Origin: Adineta vaga
Lineage: Eukaryota; Rotifera
Direction: 5' to 3'
Assembly: GCA_021613535.1 (NCBI GenBank)
Contig: CP075497.1
Coordinates: 8,556,001 to 8,620,000, forward strand
Length of the DNA stretch: 64,000 nucleotides
This document shows positions 53,992 to 64,000 of the stretch, piece after piece. Both the position numbers and the translations under genes were made by a program. Position 1 is the first letter of the stretch, and every line of letters starts with the position of its first letter. The notes beneath the pieces were generated by a model. It saw only the letters and a program-made list of their open reading frames with translations, did no database searches and was not told the DNA's origin.

Positions 53992-56704
53992 ATGTCATTT
54001 CCCGTTTCTCGATATCTTTATTGGTTTATTTATCGTCGTCGAAATAGATTTGCCATTGTTCTCGTTCTTATTTTTACAATTCTTTTTTTCATTTATATAA
54101 GTCACAGTAAATCCCCATCTGCTCCTATTACCGAGGATAAGAAGGAAAAAAGAAGTGCAAGAGGCGAAACAATTCGGATTAATCGAGAAACTTATACAAT
54201 ACCTGAACCATGTCGTAGTTGCCCTGGTGAAAATGGAGCTGGTGTATCATTAACAGTAACTAGAATCAAAATTTCAGCAGATAAAGTTGTCTATGTGTTT
54301 AATTTCGTTCTAGGCTGACGAATCAAAAGGTTTAGAAGAAATCGTGAAAAAAGAATTTTTCAATTTACGAGCAAGCGATAAAGTGTCATTATGGAGATCT
54401 ATCCCTGATACTCGAGATGGAATGTATGTGATTAGCTAAATATGCTTTCTTATTTGTTATGTATTCTGTTTTGAAAAAAAAACAGGTGTCATTCAGTTCA
54501 ATATCCAACAGATCTACCCAGTGCATCAGTTGTCATTGTTTTTAAGAATGAACGTTGGTCACCAGTACTTCGAACAGTTTATTCAGTTCTCAATCGGTCA
54601 CCAAAACATTTATTGAAAGAAGTGATTTTAGTTGATGATCTATCAGATATTGGTAAGAAAGAGTGACTTATAATAGAACAAAAACGAATGATCGGAATAT
54701 TTCTTCAGAGGAAATGGGTCAAAAATTGGATGAATATTGTGAAAAGCATTTTGGAGATTTGGTCCGAATTCTACGAGCACCAAATCGACTTGGTTTGATT
54801 AAAGCAAAAAATTATGGAGCAAAGAATGGTGAGTTTCTTTTTTTCAAAAATAATATGCAATTCAAAGTTTTGTTTCGATAGCTACTGGTGATGTCGTTGT
54901 TTTTCTTGATGCTCATTGTGAAGCAAATGTTGGATGGTAAGTAAAAAAAACACGAATTTTTTGAATAAGTATGATAAAACGAAAATTTTTGTGTGTTATA
55001 GGTTAGAACCTCTTCTTGCTCGAATTAAAGAAAAACGTTCGGCAATTCTATGTCCCAGTATTGATATGATTAGTGAACATAATATGCAATATAGTGTAAT
55101 GAAGATTTATTATCTTGTTAACGATTTATTTGTTTCGGTTTTTAGGGTACTGGTTTTGGAAGTGTAGGTGGTTTTTGGTGGTCATTACACTTTAATTGGA
55201 AACCAATTCCACAAAGAACACTTAATGCACAAAAATCAAGAATTGATCCTTATCCGTGCGTGTCTTAGGTAGTTTTTCTTTAGCACGAAAAGCAGAGAGA
55301 GATATATATCTTAGGATTAAGTTCTTCTTTTGCAGTCTAGTTTAGGCTCAACAAGAAAATGATATGGATTTAACAGAGAGAGAGAGGTGAATCATCATTT
55401 AAACATTCTGAACACTGAATATAATATCGAAACTACTAGATTACATGAACAATAATTTATATATTATAACTATACAAATTGTGATCACGTAGAAAAAATA
55501 GCTTTGCTGAGCTTGTATTTTGTACTTTTCACATTTAGATCACCAACAATGGCTGGCGGTCTTCTGGCTGCAGATAGAAAGTATTTCTTTGAAATCGGTG
55601 GTTACGGTAAGATATTGATTTGTAATTAATTAACTTATTTCATTTATCTTCAAATGTTTTATTAGATGAAGATATGGAAGTATGATTTTATGGATGAAAT
55701 TGAATGTTAAATTCTTTATATAAATATCTAGGTTTGGGGAGGTGAAAATTTAGAATTATCATTCCGTGTTTGGATGTGTCATGGTAGTCTAGAATTCGTA
55801 CCATGTTCTCGTGTTGGACATATTTTTCGACCAGGACATCCATACAATATGACGGGTTTAAAAGGTAATTTTCTATTTTTAATTAGTATTTGAAAGAAAA
55901 TAAAAGAGACATTTTTTTTAAATTGTCTAGGTAAAGGTGACGTTCACGGTCGAAATTCGATGCGTTTAGCAGAAGTATGGATGGATGATTACAAACGATT
56001 ATATTATATGCATCGTCGAGAACTTATAGTAGGATATTTGAATTGAATTTTCAGTGAAATAAATCAGCTATTACGTTTTAGGGTAAAGATTTTGGTGATG
56101 TTGAAGAACGGCGAGCGATTCGTACTCGTTTGCAATGTCATTCATTTAAATGGTTTCTTGATAATGTCTTTCCGGAAAAATTCATTTTAGATGAAAATGT
56201 TCTTGCATATGGAGAAGTAAGAGAAAGTTCTTGCTCAAAAAATAGTTTAATCATACATTGCATTTATTCCTATGCTAGGTTAGAAATCCATATACTAGAT
56301 TATGTTTAGATACATTAGGTAAAGATGAAAAAGGAACGATTTCATTAGCAGTTTATTCGTGTCAAAATGGTGCATCAGCTAATCAATATCTTTCTTTAAC
56401 AAAAACGGATCAATTACGTCGAGAAGATACATGTTCGATTACGTTGGATTCATCATCAATTGTTTTAACAAACTGTGATTTTAGTAATCAGAAACAATCA
56501 TGGAAACATGAAAAAGTAACATAAGTTTTCTCGATTTCATTTCAATTATTTTCATTTGTTTTTAAGAATGGAACTCTTATTCATTATCCAAGTAAACTTT
56601 GTCTTGATGTCGAAGGTCTTTCCAATGATGATCAAGTGAAATTAAAACCATGTGAAGCTAACAAACTATCTCAAATATGGTTATTTGAACATTATTTAAC
56701 TTAA
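53992..56704 (+). CDS. GALNT: polypeptide N-acetylgalactosaminyltransferase
   Basis: Golgi type II membrane enzyme that starts mucin-type O-glycosylation by moving GalNAc from UDP-GalNAc to Ser/Thr. A short basic cytosolic tail ([14 protein letters not shown]) precedes the anchor ([17 protein letters not shown]). The GT-A domain follows: [43 protein letters not shown], then [20 protein letters not shown] with the metal-binding Dx[21 protein letters not shown] and [22 protein letters not shown]-terminal ricin-type lectin domain is present ([45 protein letters not shown]). About ten introns; the one at about 55260-55540 is long and begins with GTGCGT after DPYP, joining SPTMAGG. Which GALNT isoform it corresponds to is not clear. 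Confidence 0.95.
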
Positions 56705-57084
56705 GTATTTATTTCTTAAACATTCCTTCATATTTTCTCTTATAAACAATTCCTTAAATATTCCATGAAAATCGTGTTTGTTTTCTCTCTTTTTATTGTT
56801 ATTATTGCTTTCCTCTTATTTCTGTGATATTAATTAGAAAATACTTCGAAATAATACAATATACTTATGAAATCTTTTTATACCATATTTATGGTATATG
56901 TCTATTTGTAAGAAATTTTCATTTAATGCTTGATACTAACAACAATGTATATGAGAGAAAAGATACACATTTTTTAAAGAATAGCTGAGAATTAAGAGTA
57001 TAAAATCAAAGAAATCTTGTTGAATAACTTTTCTTCAACTTCCACATCTAAATATAAAGCATTGAAACATTGAAGAATCTATAA

Positions 57085-57092
57085 TGACGTCA
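57085..57092. promoter_or_regulatory. CRE-like palindrome upstream of UNG
   Basis: Perfect TGACGTCA, the consensus CREB/ATF site, about 170 bp upstream of the UNG start codon. Functional use is inferred from position only. Confidence 0.4.
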
Positions 57093-57110
57093 TCGATCAA
57101 AGCATTCTGT

Positions 57111-57151
57111 ATGTAATGTCACAATCATGGGATATTTTTGTGACATTACAT
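57111..57151. repeat. perfect 14-bp inverted repeat (hairpin)
   Basis: Arms ATGTAATGTCACAA (57111-57124) and TTGTGACATTACAT (57138-57151) are exact reverse complements around a 13-nt loop. It lies between GALNT and UNG, 110 bp before the UNG start. It could be a regulatory palindrome, an RNA hairpin in the UNG leader, or a remnant of a small inverted-repeat element. Confidence 0.85.
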
Positions 57152-57260
57152 GTTATAAATAAACATCAAATAACATTATATATGAATCCTCTATCATAAA
57201 TGATACACGAAGAATTGCAAAGATCTGTTCACTTTTTCTTCTAATAATTATTCTAGATAA

Positions 57261-58348
57261 ATGGTGGGCACTAGGAAGCGAAAATTACCTTTGAAAGAAG
57301 AACCTGATCTTCAACAAAACATTAAGAAAAAACGAACAATAAAAGCAACTACTGAAAAAGCTCAACTCATCAAGAAACTGAATCGTCCAATGAAGTGACA
57401 TCGACGATAAATACAACTGAAACTGAACAATCATTGAGCGGTTTAATTCATGAACCATCATGGGCTATTAATCTTGGAGATTTATTTAACGATAGTAACT
57501 TTCAAAATATTGAGAAATTCTTAAATAATCAATGGTCAAGTGGTAAAGTAACATTTCCACCGAAAAATCTCATTTTTGAAGCATTTAATAAAACACCATT
57601 TAATCAAGTTAAAGTCGTTCTTCTTGGTCAAGACCCTTACCATGATGATGGACAAGTAAGATCAAACTGTTTTTTATTGGAATGCAGAAAAAGAAAGACT
57701 TTCTTTTGGTTTTTGTTAGGCTCATGGTTTAGCTTTTTCGGTACCAAAAACAATTACAACATTACCACCATCATTAAAGAATATTTATAAAGAATTAGCA
57801 AATGATATTTCAACTTTCAAAACCCCAAATCATGGTTGTTTAGGTACCTTTTAGACATAACTGTTGAATCGGTTCTTATTTATCGCGTTTTGTTTTACAT
57901 AGAAAAATGGACAAAATCTGGTGTTCTTTTACTCAACGCGACATTAACTGTCGAGTAAATTCAATGAAATATTTTCTAAGTATAATCTAATTTGAGTTTT
58001 TCTCTTCTCAGACCACACTTACCAAATTCACATTCTCGCATTGGTTGGATGAAATTTACTGACGGTGTTATTAAACTTTTATCCGATAAGCATCAAGGTT
58101 AACCAAATAAATGATTCATTTTCTTCAATATTTTTTCTTTTTGCATTTATATAGGCCTTGTTTTTCTTCTTTGGGGTGGTTTCGCTCATGCAAAAGAAAA
58201 ATTAATCGATAAAACTAAACATACAGTAATCAAAACTGCACATCCATCTCCGTTATCTTTCAATAAATTTTCCAATTGTAAATGTTTTTCTCTCGTCAAT
58301 GCAGCACTTCAAAAACATGGCCAACAACCGATTGATTGGTCACTTTAA
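57261..58348 (+). CDS. UNG: uracil-DNA glycosylase (family 1), apparent frameshift in the N-terminal region
   Basis: Removes uracil from DNA to start base-excision repair. ATG 57261 opens a basic, NLS-like leader ([15 protein letters not shown], then [13 protein letters not shown]). The frame then closes at TGA 57396-57398, while the catalytic part continues in another frame ([18 protein letters not shown]...), so one A seems missing from the run at 57355-57359. The core is complete: [30 protein letters not shown] with the water-activating Asp and His, AHGLAFSVP (uracil pocket, joined across an intron), [41 protein letters not shown] and KTAHPSPLS, the DNA-intercalating and catalytic His loop. 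It ends GQQPIDWSL. Without the correction only a short leader peptide or an internally started enzyme would be made. No PIP-box is seen at the start, unlike vertebrate UNG2. Confidence 0.92.
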
Positions 58349-58607
58349 AGAAACTTTTTCATCTTTTTCTTGTCTCGTTCAATAATATATATTTATGTTT
58401 ACAGAAAACGTTAATGAGTGACGAAAATTAAACAATTATGAACAAAGAATGCTTTCTTCATGAATAAGTTAAATAGTCACGAAAAAAAGAATAAGAAGAA
58501 GAAGCTAAAGAATTATTGAGCATCATCACTGGCTGAGAGAGAAGAATAAATAGAGTCACCGGATTGAGTCCGACAGAGAAGAAAGAGAGTAATTTCAATT
58601 GAGAAAA

Positions 58608-61175
58608 TCAAGACATATTTGTACCATATGATGAAGTCTGATTTGGAGAGGATTGCGGTGGACGATTGAAAGTGCTGTCCTCTTCGTCGCTTGATTCATC
58701 TTTTGATTCTTCCGCATCTTCGTTAGTACTATAAGCAAATCGATTTTCTTCATCAATTGTTGATGTACGAGATGATGGTGGTCTAAATATCATAGAAGAA
58801 AAAACATTATTTAAAATAGAATATCACAAAAATATGTAAATAAGCAAACAAAATCACATAAAACAACATGTTATACCATATCTCTCGTATTGTTCTCATT
58901 ATATATACATATGGTGACCTATTGAGTAGTAATAATGATGATAATAATACAAGGTTTACATATGAATTTCAAACTTCACATACTTGTTAGTAGTATTAGG
59001 ATGTTCAGGTGAAGAGTTAGAACGACTACGTGATTCAACACCCAAAGCGGCTGTATTCAATAGATTATGTTGAATTGGACTAGACAGGTTAGGATTAGTG
59101 TTAAATAAAAGCATGCTAAATAGAGAAAAGTCTATTTACTTGTCGGAAGGAAAAGAATTTGTTGGAGTAACAGATGGAGATGGTGGTTGTATAGAGATAG
59201 TCTGAAGTGGTATAGAATTATTTGTACGCGTAGGTGCGACTGGAGCTTTACTAGATTTCTATACAAAAAAAAAGAACTTTCATTATAAACTGATTTGAAA
59301 TAGACTCACTGTAGAAGATGATCGTTTTACAGGTTCTCTATTAGTACAAGTACTCGTTCGACCTGATGTGATCGACGCATCCGATACTGATGCTGATGAC
59401 GATTGTTGAGGATTCGATACAGATGTATCATTAGTATTCGTAGTACTATTTGAAACTGTCGATGAAACTGAACCTGATCGACTTGAGAATACACCAAATA
59501 TTTTCTTTGAAAAACCTCTCTTTTTTGAAGATACAGGTGATGTTCTACCAGATGTTGCATTTGTATTTTCATTTGATCCAGTTGATGTAGTACCAGCAAA
59601 ACTTTCACTACGTATATTTGGTCGTGCATCTAAGAAATGTTGATTATGATCAAAATCATTATTTAAATCTGGAATAGGACCAAGACTAAACGTATGCAAT
59701 AATTTTTTCAATTCTTCGAGTTTTAACCGCTGTCGTTGTTCGTAAGTACGCGTACGAAGACTAGGCGATTCAATAGCTGCATTGAGTGCATTAAGTAATA
59801 ATGTCAAAAAAAAAGACGTAAATGATTGATCAAATCTATAAACTCCACTAGGTGGATCAATTTTAGATACAATATCCTTTCGACGCCAAATTTCAATCTA
59901 AAAAGAAGAAGAAGAATAAGTAGAGAAAATAGATATTTTTTTCTTCTTAGATTCCATTTTTACTTTATAATAAAGTTGCTCTTCATAAGTTATTGGTTGA
60001 ACAACAATATAAATTCGTGCGACTCTTCCTGCAATGAAATCTGGTGAAAAAAATGCACCTTGTTCTTGAAAAACAATACAAACAAATGCATTGCCAGTTA
60101 AACTTTTTCTTTCAATACATTGTCCATTTGCTTTGCTTGACGGAATCATCGGTGCAACATTAAACATGATTTCATGATTTTCATAGACAGTATAATAAGA
60201 ATATTCTCCATGTAAATCATTTGTCGTATCCAAATCACCACGAAATTTTGGAAAACCTTTTAAAGATACTTGTTTGGATATACTGTCAAGAAAAAACTTG
60301 AGTTCAGAGGAAATTAAATCATTACTAAAGATTTCAAATTCATCGATTTGATTTGAACTTTGATAAATAACTCCAACTTTACAGTTATATCTATCGTCAT
60401 TAGTTTTATCGAATGAATAGAGTTTTTCATTTGCCTATGAAGAAGAAATTCAAAAACAAATTATTGGATTTTCAATTCTCATGTCACCTCACCTACTCAC
60501 TTTAGGGTCACCAACAGCTCCATAATGGTAAATTTGTGAAAAATTAATTTTATTAAATAACACTTGAAGTATATTATGTTCATTGGTATTATTCACGGTT
60601 TCCAATATATCATAATTACGACTTGATGTACTAAAAAATAACCGTATTCGAAATATACTATCGAATTTTTTTCAATTCTCCATACCGAATAATTGCTCGC
60701 GCAACACACTCATTGGTTAAAGGTGTTTTTTGAGTTATAAATCGAAGAGATACTAAAAATGGTCCTTCAGATTCAAATTCGCCATAAAAATTCACATGAA
60801 ACTAATAAAATAAGAAATAGAAAAAGCTTTTTCTTATTGATATGCGTTGATTTTCTTACATGATCGTGGAAATAATTTCGATAAGTATCCGAGACACGAA
60901 GTGGTGCATGTGACTCAAAAATTGATGATTCAGTCGATCGTAATTCGGACGTATATTCATCGCAAACAAATGCATATTGACCCGATATACTTTCAGTTTG
61001 TGGTGATGCTAAACGATCATTACTTTGCGATGTAACTAAACGAAGACCATTTGAAATGGTTGGTGGCATTTTCTATCAGAAAAAATACATAAACATATTT
61101 GAACGAATTATTTTATAAAATAATCTTCTTTTATCAAACTACCTGCTGTTCTTTTACATCGAGTCTATTTATCAT
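58608..61175 (-). CDS. RAP1GAP: Rap GTPase-activating protein (RAP1GAP type)
   Basis: Switches off Rap1 by stimulating GTP hydrolysis. Minus-strand exons from ATG 61175 (MINRLDVKEQQ) give VSDTYRNYFHDHV joined to FHVNFYGEFESEGPFLVSLR, resembling the RAP1GAP dimerisation part (YRNHFLGKEHFNYY). The catalytic domain follows: CKVGVIYQSSNQIDEFEIFS, VSLKGFPKFRGDLDTTNDLH, YYTVYENHEIMFNVAPMIPS and KSLTGNAFVCIVFQEQGAFF, in which the Asn of TGN corresponds to the 'asparagine thumb'. Then TLLLNALNAAIESPSLRTRT and a long Ser-rich tail with KKRGFSKKIFGVFSSRSGSV and an acidic end (DAEESKDESSDEEDSTFN), as in RAP1GAP tails. The RKRHIGND wording of vertebrates is here RKSLTGNA; the key Asn is kept. Whether upstream exons (polyQ gene at 61882-62723) belong to it is unresolved. 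Confidence 0.87.
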
Positions 61176-61881
61176 GGTTAAACTTAATTCTGAATGAGAG
61201 TATAAAACAACACAATAGATATAAATAAATATATATATGTAATAGAAAGCTAACTCTCAGTGTTTTTTTTCTATTAAATCTACCCGTTTTTTTTATATTA
61301 ACAATGTGCTTATATCGGATGAAGAACGACACACGAAGAGCTGCAATAAACAGGAAAAAAAATTAGATGGTAAAGGAGACGTGTAAAAGAAAAAAAGAAG
61401 ATGCATCCCTAATAGGTTGTCGTCTTTATTCAAGCGTAACAAAAATAGATATAAAGACGATTATTTCATTACTACTAAATAATCATTTTTCTGTTCAAAA
61501 AAGAAGAAAAATATAGTTCTTCTTTCATATTCTCTGTCTATCAATCTTGCTGTCTAAAAGACAAGAAAAGAGAACAAGAACATTGACACTCTCTAGGAAG
61601 TAATCTAGCTAATCTTGATCTTGTTTAAATTACAAATCATTGAAACGATTACTGATGATCTTCAAACGAGATGATAGAAATGTCCTTAAGCATACTAGTT
61701 AACATTTCTTCTCAAAGTGTGTTTAACATATCATGTTTATATCCTTCATCCACTTCACATTCTCCCTTTGGTGTCTAATCATTTTATCACACATTCTCGT
61801 TCTTTCGAATGTCATCTAGTGCATAAAAGACAAGTTCTTTTTCAAACATGACAACATGCCTACATCGTCGACTTGACTTAC

Positions 61882-62504
61882 CGATGACATGGATGATGTA
61901 TCTGTTTTAATCGTCGCCGTGTCACTATTATGCGTTGAAGGAGCAGTATTGGAGGTGTGCATATTGTTACTAGTCATTTGATTCGCATTTCCTTCTTCTC
62001 TGAAAAACAAAACATAAAAACAAAATAAGATATAATGTTGATGATGAGCAATAGGTAAGATATATATGGTAGATTCGAATACATAATTATTCATGGTAAC
62101 TAACTCATATTCACTGATAAGGAGAGAAAAACAACACAATTGTCAGTTTCTTTTTATTTTTATCAATAGTTAGTTTTTTTTACTGTCGTCAACCAGGACG
62201 GTATCGTTATCGTAATCATCATCTGTTTCTACACCCATCACTTACTTAGTATTAGTTTTATGATGATGTTTTGCATTTCGAAATCCATGTGAAAATAATG
62301 CATTCAAATAAACTTGTGGAGTAGAATTACGTCGATCTACAGCAGTATTATCATGATGTTCAACTGGAGTTTTTAAATCACTACTACGTCTATACGTTTA
62401 TTACTATGTTTATTTGCATATGATGGCATTGTTGTTAATTCAGCTACTGTATCAGCAGATGTTTCTTCCGAAGCAGACATTGTTCGTGTTCGTGAACTAC
62501 TCTG

Positions 62505-62540
<36 letters not shown>

Positions 62541-62723
62541 TGGTTGTTGATGTTGAGAAGAATCTCTCGATGCTATATTTATAGAATGTCTTGCAGGATG
62601 ATAATGATCATTTTGAGATGATTTTGGTTGCAATGATTTTGTAGGTTGAAGATATACTTCGAGACTATTTTTAAAAGTTGATACTTGTGGTGATGATGAC
62701 GATGATGTCGAATCGACAGACAT
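61882..62723 (-). CDS. polyglutamine, Ser-rich protein or 5' exons of RAP1GAP; apparent frameshift
   Basis: ATG 62723 starts MSVDSTSSSSSPQVSTFKNS and runs through YLQPTKSLQPKSSQNDHYHP, a glutamine tract of about 13 residues, and TRTMSASEETSADTVAELTT. As written it stops soon after HSNKR. Adding one base in the A run at 62397-62399 (coding strand) would join YRRSSDLKTPVEHHDN and LNALFSHGFRNAKHHHKTNT, of matching composition, up to a strong GTAAGT donor near 62243. A further exon (about 61998-61882) encodes EEGNANQMTSNNMHTSNTAP and TDTSSMSS before another GTAAGT donor at 61881. No domain is recognised; it looks disordered. The last donor implies more exons downstream, and RAP1GAP is the next gene on this strand, but I could not join it in frame to ATG 61175. 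Confidence 0.45.
62503..62540 (-). repeat. CAG/CAA repeat encoding polyglutamine
   Basis: About thirteen Gln codons on the minus strand, mainly CAG with CAA at one end, within the polyQ protein. Such repeats are usually length-variable. Confidence 0.9.
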
Positions 62724-64000
62724 GATTATAAAAAATTAATAGAAGATTTTTGTTCTGAAAATACGGATATAAGTTTTTTTTAGAAAAAAATAGAGATATT
62801 GTTAATGAATTCATTAATTTTTCCGTTTGATCATAACAGGAAAAGGCTATATATATACATTTAGATACTTCATACTGATTTAACACAGTATGAATCTTAT
62901 AGATTAGAAAAAGCTGATAAAATGTTCTTTTATAAGGTATTTTTGTACTTACCTTCTCAAATGAAATCAATGTCGTCAATATATTATAGTAATCGACTCA
63001 CTCTATTCTTTTACGTCGTTTACTATTTTTTTCGTATAAAATTTTTTATTGGAAAAAAAAGAAGATGTCAAAAATCTATTGTCTATCTTCTTTTTCCAAT
63101 ATAACTGAAAGAAAACACGTTTTAGATGTCGAGATAGAAAAGTAATCAATGAGTAAAACAATGAAAATAAATCTTTCGATCGGTTAACCGACCTTTCGTG
63201 GCATACATAGTCATGTGCATACCCATTGCGTTCTGCTTGAGTAATCTTATTTCGTTTTTTTTCTTCTTTCTTGCCCACTCAGTATAAACATGAGTATGTT
63301 GATTAGAAAGAATTTTATTGCATAGTTTGAGTCACATGTGTTCGACCAAGCGTGTTTCGATGAAAATAAACAAAATTATAAAAAGGTAAAAGCAAATAGA
63401 TAAATACTTATTCGACCTTAGAATAAGCTAAATTTTTACATATTCATGGTAATATATTTCTATGAACTGATTCGTGTTTATTTTAAATCAATAAATATTG
63501 ACATATGCCAGACATTACTACGATTTGATTACTTATAATTAGTCACAGAAAGCTTTTAAATTTAAATGTAGAAAGATAACACCTATTAACAAGATATACT
63601 TATATGTTAATGAATATTCACATGTTTTTCTTCTTTCTACAGGACTAACCTATATGTAATTTCTGTAAGTTCATACGAACATTGTTCAATGTCACGGGCA
63701 GTTTTTACAATGATATGTACCTGTCATTCAACTTTATGATCAACTTAACAGGAATATCTTGCTAAGTCTCTAGGAAATACTCACTCTGTAATGTTTAAAA
63801 AGTGATCCATGTATGAAAAAAAAACGAGGACAAAAAAAGGTATGATGCGCAATAAAACTAATTCAAGTAAGAGTTTGAGATGAAGCCGAGAAAAGAGAAA
63901 GATTTGGCCTTTCTTTATAACAGTCATACTATGTTATTACTTTTTCTTCCCCACTTATTTCTCTTTTCATCTCATTACTCATCTACAGTATCGTAGAAGA
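62724..64000. other. intergenic to window end, no gene seen
   Basis: AT-rich sequence upstream of the polyQ gene; ORFs at 62671-63278 are low complexity and unsupported. Confidence 0.45.

Overview
Eukaryotic, animal nuclear DNA: AT-rich, with genes split by many short introns (mostly about 50-90 nt, GT-AG) and intergenic stretches full of CT, GAAA and TA microsatellites. About 26 genes can be supported on both strands. The animal gene set (TMEM26, STPG2, SS18, calcineurin A, S6 kinase, Na/Ca exchanger, Rap GAP), the very small introns, the B-box/coiled-coil proteins and at least one gene that reads as bacterial suggest a rotifer, probably bdelloid. That assignment is inference. Coordinates of multi-exon genes run from start codon to stop codon and include introns.

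Layout. 0-8 kb: 3' part of an F-BAR/SH3 protein, a bacterial-looking dCMP deaminase, and a minus-strand STPG2 (SHIPPO-repeat) gene with a secreted-protein gene nested in its 1.9-kb intron. 9.7-16 kb: p70 S6 kinase and a secreted cystatin-like protein. 16-21 kb: long non-coding stretch. 21-30 kb: calcineurin A, two convergent B-box proteins with different C-termini (one carrying an in-frame stop), a tiny PPxY membrane protein, and a Ser-rich unknown. 30-35 kb: DNAJB9/ERdj4 divergent from an unknown gene, then TMEM26. 39-46 kb: SLC8 Na/Ca exchanger, an SLC10 transporter of the SLC10A3/A5 type, and a G-protein gamma subunit followed 22 nt later by a second ORF. 46-53.5 kb: multicopper oxidase, TPRG1L-like protein, tandem SS18L2 and SS18, lipoyl synthase. 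54-63 kb: polypeptide GalNAc transferase, uracil-DNA glycosylase, RAP1GAP-type GTPase activator and a polyQ protein.

Most genes are unrelated housekeeping or signalling genes. Some share a theme: calcium and GTPase signalling (calcineurin, NCX, G gamma, RAP1GAP), pyrimidine and DNA upkeep (dCMP deaminase, UNG), and chromatin (SS18 pair).

The clearest oddity is that six genes need a single-base correction, nearly always in a short A or T run, for conserved or compositionally continuous protein to stay in one frame. Residual sequencing error is the simplest explanation, but silenced alleles are possible. The best biological leads are the bacterial-type deaminase, the multicopper oxidase, the SS18/SS18L2 tandem and the G gamma neighbourhood. 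No CRISPR array, rRNA, tRNA or intact transposon was seen.
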